From: Isoetes taiwanensis
Taxonomy: Eukaryota > Streptophyta > Lycopodiopsida > Isoetales > Isoetaceae
Length of the DNA: 64,000 nt
Assembly (NCBI GenBank): GCA_021234155.1
Contig: JAJEKV010000003.1
Span: 27,635,166-27,699,165, forward strand
Reading direction: 5' to 3'
Shown here: piece after piece, positions 33,383 through 43,100 of the stretch
How the letters are laid out: the number at the start of each line of letters is the position of its first letter
Numbering within the stretch: position 1 is the stretch's first letter
The notes under the pieces: model-generated
The model's input: the letters and a program-made list of their open reading frames with translations, nothing else
The model's database searches: none
Told to the model about the DNA's origin: nothing
Translations under genes and position numbers: made by a program

Positions 33383-33915
33383 ATGCCAAGTTACATTAAT
33401 CACCCGGTTGGTGACGAAGATGCATTAGAATTACATTTGGGCCAGTAATCACACAGCCCAGCTCCAGTTTCGGCTCCAGTTTCCACTCCGGTTGAACCCA
33501 GCCGAGCACTAGTCCGGTTGGAGCACCAGTCTTGCAACCCCTGGAGTACTTGGATCAAGTAATGATGATGGCAGCAGAGCGCAGGGCAATGATAGATCTG
33601 GGCTCTGGGGCCCTTGCAATCGCACGGAGGCTGGCCCTCTTATCTAATCACTTCGAGAATGCAGTACATGCATTGATCGAGAGTGAATCTCGCATCCGTC
33701 AGCTCGAGATTCAAAATGAGGAGCTGCGTTTCTTAGTGCGGATGCCCCAACACGAACCACTACCACAGGCGGTATACGATGCAATGGAGATGGCTCAACC
33801 AATCGAACCACTACCGCAGGCGCTATACGATGCATTGGAGGTTCAACCAATGGAGCGGCGGAGGCGGGAGCAGGAGCGGGGAGGTGGAGGTGGAGCAAAG
33901 GGGTGGTGGAGCTAG
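33383..33915 (+). pseudogene. Coiled-coil/proline-rich transposon gene, copy 2 (frameshifted)
   Basis: ATG 33383 sits right after ATTGATAG, the predicted acceptor of an 851-nt intron. MPSYINHPVGDEDALELHLG is followed by a stop in this copy. The frame from 33532 then reads PLEYLDQVMMMAAERRAM, ALLSNHFENAVHALIESES and RQLEIQNEELRFLVRMPQ, giving a coiled-coil-like helix of about 45 residues. Two repeats (EPLPQAVYDAMEMAQPIE and EPLPQALYDALEVQPME) follow, then an Arg/Gly-rich tail. Function unknown; it may form oligomers. Confidence 0.5.
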
Positions 33916-34371
33916 AGCACGGTGTTTTTTTCTTTGGGGTTTTACGAGGAAGAATTCACTATGCCTGCAATGGAAATGGGAGTATCGATAGCCCGGCTAC
34001 TCAGTAGACTGGGCTTGAAACAATAGATGCAGGATTTTGTCCGGTTTATCCGGTTTATCAGATTATATACAATTGTAATCTTTTTCCAATGAATACAACA
34101 AATTTTGTCTACTTCTATATTTCTACAATGTAATACATGTTACATACCTTTTTTAAGCGGTTTCTTGGCCATGCAACAAATGTTCCAACACTTTCTCCAA
34201 CCGTATCCCCACCGGGGTGTCTGCGAGGTAAAGCTTCATCCATAGCGCATGATTAATCAACGTAACTTCGGACATACTTATCCCCGGCGGAATTCCATGG
34301 CGGTTTCTGATCGGATCGATGGAGTCGATCTTGCATAATCCTACTTTCCTTTTTCGATTTGTAGTTAACAT

Positions 34372-34840
34372 GAAACATTCATCTTGACACTCGAGGAAAA
34401 TTGCTATTGAGACACCTACTATTGGAAATTAATGTTCAAGCTATTGGAATGAGATGAGTACGTTAATTTTGTAGCCATTCTTGAGAAGCTGATTTGAGTC
34501 TCTGAAGGCTGATTTGAGAAGTTGAAGGCGCTATGGAAACTCTGGCGGTCGGGGAAAATTGAATTAGAAGAAAGATTAGGTTAACTACGTTTAAGGCGGG
34601 ATAAATTTGGCGGGATACTTTTTGGGTAGATTGGTTTTAAAACTTAATGAAAGAAGTCGTACGGACGGGTCTTTCGTCATTATTATTTGTATATGTCAAG
34701 AATATTTCAAAGCGCATTTTGTGTTTTCTTGAAATTCAAATTTCTCTATTTCTCGTCTGGTAGAAAAAGCTATTCCTTCGAAAGCTTCGGCTTCGGCCAG
34801 ATCCGGCGACCTTCCGACTCTGTTACTAGGCGACTGGGAG
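34372..34840. promoter_or_regulatory. Divergent intergenic region between genes A and B, copy 2
   Basis: 469 bp between the two divergent starts. It corresponds to 3208-3672 of copy 1. Confidence 0.45.
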
Positions 34841-37800
34841 ATGTCTTCTAAAGTTTAATCGAGGTCGAGGAGGGATCGGGTGAAGGAAGCGGTGGAAGAG
34901 GAATCTCTAAACCCGGCTCTTCTCAAGCTTCAGAGGACGTTGATCAGAATACACAGAATACACAGAACCCTATTCAAGGTATTTAATTTGCCACAGAATA
35001 CACACTGTGTGGAGAGTATTATGCTTGCATGAATTTGAGATATTTCCTTTCACTTAATATGCTTTGCATGAGTTTGAGTTATTATGCTTTGCATGAATTT
35101 TAAGTATTAACATCAGTTAATGCTCTGATTGTCCGTTCTGTAGAACATAATTTTGCTCTGTTTTATATATAGAATATAGCGGTGTTAGACAGTTGGAGAT
35201 AGCAATGTTCAATGAGGTTAAATAGTGTGAAATATGGATTCATGAAGGGTATGTAGCTTAAATGTGGATGCAAAATAATTTAGTTTCAAATTAACGCATA
35301 ACATGGTCAATAATAGGAGATACCAACACGCCAAGCGTGATTTGTACTAATTTAGGTTTAAATGCACGCCAAGCGTGATCTCTTGTTACGAAAAGTCTTT
35401 GTAAAAAGTGCTCATCTTCATTTGCGATTGCTCAAGAGGAAGAAAACCCCTAATAATTGGGGTTCTAATCACGCCAAGAAAGCAAGGGCAGACGACCCAG
35501 ATGCGGTACCATATGATCTCACCTTAGATGATGAAGGGCCGATTCTTATAGCAACCACTGACCCTGCCTGGCCTGAAGAGGAAATGGACGAGGGTGCCGA
35601 GTGGTACGTTGACCTTGCCAAGACAAATGGCAAGCTCGACTTAACTCTCTTCTCGAGGAAAAAGGAAGCAGACAAGATGGCCAAACAAGGGATCCTAATC
35701 TCTTGTGAGGAAGAGGATGACACCAAGCGCAAATTGCTCTTGGAGATTACGAAGCGAGAAGAAAGATCCGCCGGACTTACTCCTTTGTAGAGCTCGCATA
35801 CAAGGATACGTTCATGAAGACGGATGTGAGCGGTGAGACATGTTTTTAAGTATGGTTGGCCAACCAATGTAGCGATTACGCCAATATCTATTTGCCAAGG
35901 GGTTACAGCTGTGCGTAGAGGCATGTTCACTAAACCGACACCAAGTCACTATTTGCAGCAAGCTAGGGAATTAGCTGACTTGAAAGCTTCTAAGAGGGTC
36001 CTAGATCTAGGGAAGGATGTTCAACCTGCAGTTGTCGAAGGCATGGAGGCTTCTATTTTTGAGAATGAACAGACAATTAGTGGCGCAGCCTAGAGGCCAT
36101 GAACAGTTTGAATAAATACTCTGACCATTATCCATTGGGTCTTAAGGAAACTTTTGCGATCCATGTGAAGTCCCTCATCCGTTCACCAAGCTCCATTTAT
36201 GTTAGCAGAAGATATGATCCAGCACATGCCATGGAGATTGTTCAGAGCATGATTAGTAATCCAGGTCAAATGCCTATGCCGGATGTGCTACCTTGGGATA
36301 TGATCTCGAACAAACTTCTTTGTGTGTGGGATCTAACGCCCAGAGCTATTATCAAGTGATGATATTAAATATGTCATCATCGGCCGGGCAAAGATTCCGT
36401 TGAGGCACAAAAGGCGATCATCAGTGCCCGAGAACAAACAGGCCAAAAAGTGTTCTACAATCACTATGCGTATAGGAGGTGTCATATCTTGGATGCCAAT
36501 ACTTCACCTGCAGATTTGGCTGAGATTAGTGCAACTTTGAATGAAATGGGGAAGACATTTCTATACAAAAGGTAATCAACCTGGTTTCATAAATTGTATT
36601 CACGCCAGGCGTGCTTTCAAATCAAACCAGTTCACGCCGTGCGTGTTTTCAAATCAATCGAATTCCGCCCGCGTGTTTTCAAGTCAACCAATTGATTTGA
36701 AAAACGCCGGGCGGAATTGATTGATTTGAAAACACGCGGGCGTGAACCGGTTTGATTTGAAAGCACGCGCGTGAATTGCATTAGTAACTTTATTCATTTC
36801 ACGCCAGGCGTGATTTTTCTCTTGATCAATTCTATTCAAATCGCGGCGTGTTTCTATTCTATGATACTAATTCAATGTGCGTACTATTGCAGTCCATCGT
36901 TGAACAACCGCATGCGCCAGTCAACGATGGGTGGAATATGGCTGCCCATTGCCCACCGGGCATGGTCAAAGTCCGAGGCATTCAAGTTTCTTTGGAGCGG
37001 ACTCGCATGCATGAACAATTATCTGAGAGAAGAAGAAGGCGCAAGAAAATCAAAAGAAAAAGGTGGTGATGACATTGCAGATCCTTCTGAAAGCTCATCC
37101 AGCAGGTCAGGACCAACAGACTCGTATAAGATTGTGTTTTGTAAGGAGGCAGTATGGCTCAAGTGGAATGATCTCGGGACGCTTATGCACAAGGGAAGCT
37201 GCCAGATACTATGGGTAGGGTGCCTCCTGTTGATGTAAGCATCTTTGACTTGAATGTGACAGAGATGAGAAAGACTCGGGGGCTAGGCGACGAGAGACCA
37301 TTTGGGTTTTAGACCGTGCTTAAAGAAGGAAGTCTTATACAAGAAGGGTGCTTTCACCAAGGATAGGATGTCCTTCGTTGAGTGCTGCAGCCATGTAAAG
37401 GATGTACGTACAATGAAGTCAGCTGTAGGAGCTGAGTTACAAAGGCTATCGGGGGATGTGGCATTATCTGAAATTGGATTCTTTGGACAAATACAAGGTC
37501 ATGTAATGATGACATCAAGAAGTTTGTATTACGGTCAAAGGACTTCCTAAAGAATTGGAAGGCTAAAAATACAAAACATAAGGAGACTCTACCCCTAAGG
37601 TCTTGAGTTGAGTTGAGAAGAAAAGTGGCCCTTGTGAAGAAGATTCTTTGGAGAAGATGACACATCCCATATTGAGTCTCCATTGGGTACAAAGGTCTCT
37701 TGCCAGATTCAACTTCTGGCCTTAAAAATATATCACTCTTTGTGTTGGACAGCAGGGGTGGGAGAGGAGATATGGGCATGAACGGAAGGACTGATAGCTT

Positions 37801-38890
37801 CTTTACCGGTGTATAGGATTGACAACTGAGAGGTCCTTCACTATTGTCATCGTTTGTCCTTCAGGTGAGTCACATCTGCATGCACTATCTGCTGCTCATG
37901 ATCTGGAGTGCCTCAAAGTTATTAGGGAGGGATGCCTAATATATGATGTTAAGGATAATGAGTCTGAACGTAAGCGGAAGATGGCACATGTGATCTTTAT
38001 TATGATATCCATCTTTGTCCGGACGAGGAATATGATATTGCTAAGGCCAAGGGTGACAATAGCGGTGCATGGGAATGTTTTTCTTCTAGATGATCGGACT
38101 TAAGAACTATATTCTTTCATACGGATCGGGATCGGTAAGCGGGATGAGTCGAGAAGAGGATGAGGATCGGGACCCCCTCCTAAGTGGGGAAATCAAGTAC
38201 GAGCTACAAACTAAGGAGAAGGGTCCCTTAAATAAAAATGGATTTCCCCGTCTATGGTCGCTTACCTCGTCGAGGCATTTGCTCCAATTGATACAACTGC
38301 TTGGAGCTTCATGTTGGAGGTTATATTGCCCGAGAGGCTCTTATGGGTGCAAGAAGATGTCTTTGCTTTGTGAGTGATGAGCAGGCCAAAGACTTTCTTG
38401 AACCATTCCTCATGCATGTGCTTGCCAAGTCTCCTAAAGGCCCTTATGGCAACCTGAAATCATCAGCAATCAAAAGTCTCGTAGACTTGTCCAATTCGAA
38501 AGTGGGCGTTGCTTACGGAGTGGGAACTAGTAATCTGCGACCGATAAGGAAAGCGGTAATGAACAAATAGTTGCTAAACTGGTTGCTCAAAGAAACCGAT
38601 GATGGGCGAACTTAGGGAATATTTTTGCCCACATTGCGGGTGATGCAAGCAACAATAGAGTAGATTCACAAGTTAACAATGAACTAATTGACGGAAAAAC
38701 GAAAATGAAGGCAAGCGAAAGGCGGCTCTAGTGATTCACAGGTTTGCCAAATCAATAGTAAAATAATGTCGGTTGTGAAGGGCCGCGGAACTAATAGAAA
38801 ATAACAATTCTAACAAATCGAGAAGAAGGCGAAGATTAAGGGTGGCGAAGGGGAGAATGGCGCCGATGATGGCGTAAACGAAGATGATAG
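34841..38890 (+). pseudogene. Gene B of the transposon, copy 2, main part
   Basis: Exon 1 from ATG 34841 is RG-rich but has a stop after MSSKV caused by a local change (copy 1 is open here). Intron 34979 to about 35428 contains palindromes at 35327-35339 and 35365-35377. Exon 2 (to 36571) reads KRKKTPNN, KKARADDPDAVPYDLTLDDE, EWYVDLAKTNGKLDLTLFS, SHYLQQARELADLKASKRVL and MISNPGQMPMPDVLPWDMIS. Intron 36572-36892 has GTAATC, a TACTAA branch-like site and TATTGCAG. Later exons show KIVFCKEAVWLKWNDLGTL, VGAELQRLSGDVALSEIG, SHLHALSAAHDLECLKVI, ELHVGGYIAREALMGARR and SDEQAKDFLEPFLMHVLAKS, then a Lys/Glu/Gly-rich linker ending near 38890 (GATAG|GTATGG). Many indels. No known family recognised for this part. 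Confidence 0.55.
36572..36892 (+). repeat. Palindrome-rich intron of gene B, copy 2
   Basis: Perfect CACGCCAGGCGTG at 36601-36613 and 36800-36812, with decayed copies between. TTTCAAATCAA spacers on the left pair with TTGATTTGAAA on the right around a centre near 36698, so about 210 bp can fold into one hairpin. Confidence 0.8.
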
Positions 38891-39126
38891 GTATGGCCTT
38901 GCCCACGAAATAGCGCCACGCAGCGTGATTTAATTTGTATTACCTTTGAATTAAATCGCGCCAAGCGTGCTTTGATTATTTTTCGTTGTCAAACTAAATC
39001 ACGTCGGAAAGCGATTTGGTTATGACTATTTCAAATCACGCTTGGCGGCGTTTGTATTGTTTGTGTTATCGTACCTTCTTTGACCCGGATACATGTTTGA
39101 TGTTTCACTTCCATTGCGTTTCTAAG
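38891..39126 (+). other. Predicted intron before the FCP1-like exon
   Basis: GTATGG donor-like start and TTTCTAAG acceptor-like end. Holds CGCGCCAAGCGTG (38957-38969) and a decayed CACGCTTGGCG near 39037. Phases on both sides do not match exactly in this damaged copy. Confidence 0.4.
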
Positions 39127-39677
39127 AAGGTTGTGGTGTTCGACCTAAGCGGAGTCCTTTGCAAGACTTTTCGAAAAATAAAGTGGCTAGAGAACGGTTT
39201 CATCGGACACACGGTAGAATCAAACACCAAGTGGATCTATCCGGCGGACTTGAAGGAGATGCTAGGCGAGGCATTCAGGTTATTTCGAGTTGGTATTTGG
39301 TCATTCATGGAACTAAGGAACATCAAGGATACTTTGGAGCCACCGGGGAAATGCGTAGACATTGGTTGACCCTTTGGGATCGGAACAAATGTGTGAAGTT
39401 CACTAATCCCAAGGATCCAACAGGCAAGCCTATCTTCATCAAACACTTGAGTAACATGATGGACGAACTTGGTATCGAGAATAAGGATGATATAATCATA
39501 GTGGATGATGATGCTCTCAAATGCTTCTACAATCAAACACAGGCCCTGAATCCACCATCTTACGATCCAAAAAACTTTGCGACAGATGATTTTCTGGTGA
39601 AGTTTGTGTCTATTATGCATAATTTGGCTATGGGGATGACGGTGGGTGGTGTTAGATTCGTACCCAGAACTGGATAG
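39127..39677 (+). pseudogene. FCP1/HAD-like phosphatase domain of the transposon
   Basis: Reads KKVVVFDLSGVLCKTF (HAD motif I; the second Asp of DxDxT is Ser here, as in several plant DLNGVL-type members), then YPADLKEMLGEAFRLFRVGI and WSFMELRNIKDTL. After a one-base shift near 39350 it reads HWLTLWDRNKCVKFTN, GKPIFIKHLSNM (motif III Lys) and KDDIIIVDDDALKCF (motif IV). The end is RFVPRTG-stop at 39677. The order fits FCP1-type CTD phosphatases. It is probably the C-terminal domain of gene B, joined through the preceding intron, but could be a separate gene. Copy 1's counterpart lies outside the window. Catalytic activity is doubtful given the motif I change. Confidence 0.65.
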
Positions 39678-40042
39678 AACGGCGGACATGGAACCACACC
39701 TTGTTAAATACGTGGAAAAACATGGATTGATTCCTTAATGTTTTATTGGAATATATGATATTTTTGTATGATATTTGTGCCATGTATCGATAATTTCGAG
39801 TCTGGAATTGCCTCGCAAATAATGCAATTTGTTATTATCAAACCTAATATTATCATCTATCGAGCAAGCAATTTTTGTCTCATCTATGTTATCAACTTGC
39901 TCTTATTCTGCATATTTCAATTCGCATATGAAAAGTCACACGTGAATCGCAACCTTATGTTATTTTTGAAGTCCAAAAAAAAAGATTAAAAAAAACAAAA
40001 ACCCCCTAGAAGACAATAGCAGGTTGGCGTGATTTTGGAGTT
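39678..40042 (+). other. 3' flank and subterminal region of copy 2
   Basis: AT-rich, non-coding. Ends with half of the palindrome (TTGGCGTGA, 40024-40032) just inside the right TIR. Confidence 0.5.
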
Positions 40043-40073
40043 GACATAATCCCAATTTAATTGGATGATGGTT
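40043..40073 (-). repeat. Right TIR of copy 2
   Basis: Read on the minus strand: AACCATCATCCAATTAAATT then GGGATTATGTC. Followed by the GAAT duplication at 40074-40077. Confidence 0.95.
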
Positions 40074-40077
40074 GAAT

Positions 40078-40557
40078 GTGCATGAGGTGAGAAGCTTCTT
40101 GGGCTTAGCAGGATTTGTTCAAAACAATGACATGGTATGGAAATTAAACAAGGCAGTTTATGGCTTAAAACAAGCACCAAAGGGATTGGTCGCACTATGC
40201 AAGATACAACAAACCCAGCTGTCGGTACGGGATGCTGCTAGGGGACGAGCGGGTACGAGTGCACCACCTGGGGTTGGTCGCACTATGCAAGATACAACAA
40301 ATCCAGCTGTTGGTGAGTCTTCTGAAGGGACCTTGAATGGAATTTCTGAGGAAGAGATCAAGGCTCTTGAGAAGATGAAGATGCCAGAATTCGATGGAAC
40401 TGGTACGCTAGAGGATGCTATGCTATGGTTCGGTCACATGAAGTTATATTATGCGGCTACTAAGAAAAGCGATACAGCAAAGGTGTTGCATGCTTCTCTT
40501 AAGCTAAAATGTGTTGTTGCGCGATGGGTTCTTGCAGGTGTGCGATGGGTTCTTGCA
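40078..40557 (+). pseudogene. Chimeric retroelement remnant right of copy 2
   Basis: One frame strings together a gypsy phrase (VHEVRSFLGLAGF), a copia RT phrase (DMVWKLNKAVYGLKQAPKG, about 40130-40185) and a gypsy-like gag piece (KMPEFDGTGTLEDAMLWFGH, about 40377). A 42-bp stretch with CGCACTATGCAAGATACAAC is duplicated (40176 and 40275), and a 22-bp unit CGATGGGTTCTTGCAGGTGT is doubled at 40521-40564. Gene order is scrambled, so it is a patchwork, not one protein. Confidence 0.7.
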
Positions 40558-40565
40558 GGTGTTGT

Positions 40566-41507
40566 CTCTATTCAAGCATGGTATGAGGAGGGTCGCCTAC
40601 TGTCTTGGCCTGAATTTCAGGCAAAGTTCCTGCTCTCTCGTTGGGATGTATCTCTATGGGAGAAGGTCGCAGAAAATTTGCCTCTCATAGTGCAAGTTGG
40701 TGCTGCTGAAAGGGTGCCATGGGACTGTCATGAAAATATTCACAAAGGCAAGCAATTTGTCAGATCAGTATATCGCCTTCTTTTAGCACCACAACCCCTT
40801 CAGTTGCCAGATGGGTGGCACCTACATGTTCCACAGCCCACTTTGTGTCGTACATGGCGATGGCTTTGGGATAGGTTGCTCCACCCTAAAGTCTCTATAC
40901 TGTGGTGGCAGGTTATCCACAGGTGCCTGCGGGTTAATGCCTTTCGGCATCGCTATGATCCTCGCATATCTGCAGTATGCCCGCTCTGCCTCTCGGACGT
41001 TGAGACTCTTGAGCATTGTCTCTTTGATTGTCCTGAGGTTCAACCAGCATGGTCCTGGCTACAAGGTTTGTTTAACAGTACATTGGACTGCCGATGCATT
41101 CTTTTGGCGTCCTATCCCAACGCATGGCCTCCAGCTAAACAAAGGGCATTTCATCTTGGTTCCGGTTGGCTCCTATGGTCGATATGGGAGCGTCGCAGAC
41201 ACCACATCTTTCAGGGCATTTATTCGTCTGCACACAGTGTTATTATAGTGGCCCAGAAAAAGATATTGACAGCCTACGAGTGTTCTTCCCTTGACTCAGA
41301 ACTGGTGGAACGCATCTGGATTCAGTATCTTCGAATTGATTCTTATCATTAGTCTCCTATTCTGGAGTAAGTACATTGTGCTCCAGGCTCGTGCTCCTGT
41401 GGCATCTCTGTATGCTTACACAGTTAGATGAGACATGTAAATTTTGTACTTTTTCTCTGATTAATAAACTTTTTGGCTTTCGTCCTTCAAAAAAAAAAAA
41501 AAAAAAA
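40566..41507 (+). mobile_element. 3' tail of a second L1-type LINE
   Basis: Frame to 41352 has LLSWPEFQAKFLLSR, then zf-RVT features: WWQVIHRCLRVNAFRHRYDP, CPLCLSDVETLEHCLFDCPE and WLLWSIWERRRHHIF. Ends in poly(A) at 41489-41507. Target duplication GGTGTTGT at 40558-40565 and 41508-41515. Only about 260 codons of ORF2 remain. Confidence 0.85.
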
Positions 41508-41515
41508 GGTGTTGT

Positions 41516-43100
41516 TGCTTCATGGTGGGCTATCCACACTGACAACATATGTTAAGAAGACTTCAAAATCAACAATGCCAAGAAAGCCACTGCCAAACTG
41601 GAAAGCATGATGGCCGGAAGGTCTAGATAGAAGAACCTGGAAGAGCAAGAAATGATTTTTCTTTGTCTGATCACCTAAAGCCACAGAAGAAATTGTGCCG
41701 AGAGGGAAAAACGATTATGGATTTGCATGTTTTTTCTTTTTTTTCTTTGCCGGACTGCAGAAGGTATCTAACAATAAATTTAATTCTTTCTTATTTTGAT
41801 TATGTGGGTTTGCACATATGTCGATGATTCTGACGGCTATGAATTTTTTGCATTCCTTGAAGGTCTTCAGTGCGGCCTTCTGACTTGGATCAGAAGCGGA
41901 AAGCTAGAAATATCATGCTTTCTTCGGAGTAGAGTTCTCTTCCCGTTGGATATGGAGATAAAAATCGAAGAACTAAGGTATGTAAACTACACCGAATGTC
42001 TTTGCAAGTCTCATTCCATTATTTTCTTAAGCCTACACTTTATACAAAACAATGAGAGAGATGACCAAAGCAAAAAAAGAATGAATTTTGGATGGCTAGA
42101 GTATTCAAATTACGGCCTTGTGTAGATATACCTATACTTTCTAAACTCAATAGTAATCATCTATGGGAATCTTCTCTTGTACCATATGAAACACCTCCAT
42201 AGCCTCTGCAATGTTTAATTTGAGATCATTTGGAGGCTCAATCAGATGTAAGACTTCATCCATTCCATTGTTTTCTTAAGCCTGCACTTTAGATAGAACA
42301 ATGAGAGAGATGAGCAAAGAAAAAATAGAATGAATTTTGGATGGCTAGAGTATTCAAATTATGGCCTTGTGTATATATGCCTATACTTTCTAAATTCAAC
42401 AATAATCATATACGTGAATCTTCTGTACTATATGAAACACCTCCATGGCCTCTGCAACCTTTGATTTGAGATCGCTTGGAGACTCAATAGGATGTAAGAC
42501 TTCATTCCAACCCAAGTACACTGACTTCACCAGCATGGATCCACCAAGGGATATGATTGCTCACGACATCTGACATAACTAAGGTATCGGAGCCGATTGT
42601 AAAACTCTACTGGCTTAACAAGCCACCCCGAAAGATGTGGCTGCATTGTATTTGGAAGAGTAGATGCAAGAGACGGATAGATCAGAGTGCAAATTGATTC
42701 TGATATATAATAGTCAGCATTATTTGTGTAGAAAATCTTATTATTTGTGATGGCTGACTATAAGACTCTTCTGGCAACCATCTGCTCACAGATCCAACCA
42801 TTTGCCCATTTAACCCACCTGACTATCTGCCCATTTCATCCACCTGATTCGTATCCATCAATAGCAATACAAATGAGATATTAACAACAAAATTTTCTAA
42901 ATACTTTGATTTGATTGAAGTGCAACTCATGCTAACATGCATATGCAGCAAGTCTTTGCTAAAATTCATAGAGAGGAATCGTATTAACAAACTTTATATC
43001 ATTACATTGTGTACCACATTTTTTTTGGCTTATGCCTTAGTTAATATACATGTGTCTTAGAAGCACCAGAGGTTTGGTAGTCTAATTTTCTATATTTCGA
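41516..43100. other. Unassigned DNA right of the LINE
   Basis: After GTTGTTGCTTCATGG, which continues the pre-LINE sequence, there is an open stretch at 41796-42000 (GKLEISCFLRSRVLFPLDME) followed by AG|GTATGT, which looks like an exon but is not recognised. Then comes the tandem repeat at 42012-42507 and AT-rich DNA. Confidence 0.3.
42012..42507 (+). repeat. Two-copy tandem repeat, 249-bp period
   Basis: CATTCCATT-TTTTCTTAAGC starts at 42012 and 42261. Both units include AATGAATTTTGGATGGCTAG and GAAACACCTCCAT-GCCTCTG, with scattered substitutions. Confidence 0.9.

Larger units (their letters stand above)
27924..34371 (-). pseudogene. Gene A of the transposon, copy 2: DUF8039-like exon plus DUF7869-type protein
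   Basis: Exon A runs from 34371 to 34148 (RKVGLCKIDSIDP, HGIP) and is frameshifted inside its VGTFVAWPR end. The donor (AAG|GTATGT) is intact. Exon B begins at 30832 after TTTGCCTAG and ends at 27924. It holds the DUF8039-like N part (SMLEDNWKGKGL, CIMAWPISS), HDKMDQQKT (about 29490), LLQLDN-like sequence with NLIIV (about 29090) and GHTHEDVDALF-type sequence, here shifted (about 28980). The longest intact block is 28904-28119. Breaks differ from those in copy 1, so damage is independent. Proposed role: transposase, from the possible D-D-D/E positions. No similarity to hAT or CACTA transposases is apparent to me. Confidence 0.65.
27724..40073 (+). mobile_element. Copy 2 of 12.35-kb TIR DNA transposon, complete
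   Basis: Bounded by imperfect 31-bp TIRs (27724-27754 and 40043-40073; two mismatches) that start AACCATCAT, with GAAT duplications on both sides. Gene order left to right: gene A (minus, 34371-27924), acidic gene (plus), coiled-coil gene (plus), gene B (plus, 34841 to about 39677, ending in an FCP1-like domain). CACTA elements would have CACTA ends and 3-bp duplications, and piggyBac needs TTAA; neither fits. The superfamily is therefore open. Copy 1 and a small 60.2-kb derivative share its ends. Confidence 0.92.

Noticed and set aside
27724-40073. Assignment to CACTA (DUF8039 is common in CACTA-linked proteins)
   Set aside because: Ends are AACC rather than CACTA, and the duplication is 4 bp rather than 3 bp; no TNPD-type transposase motif was seen.
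40072-41352. A 426-codon open frame that looks like one large protein
   Set aside because: It joins gypsy, copia, gag-like and LINE zf-RVT pieces across a LINE insertion with target duplication; it is an accidental fusion of remnants.
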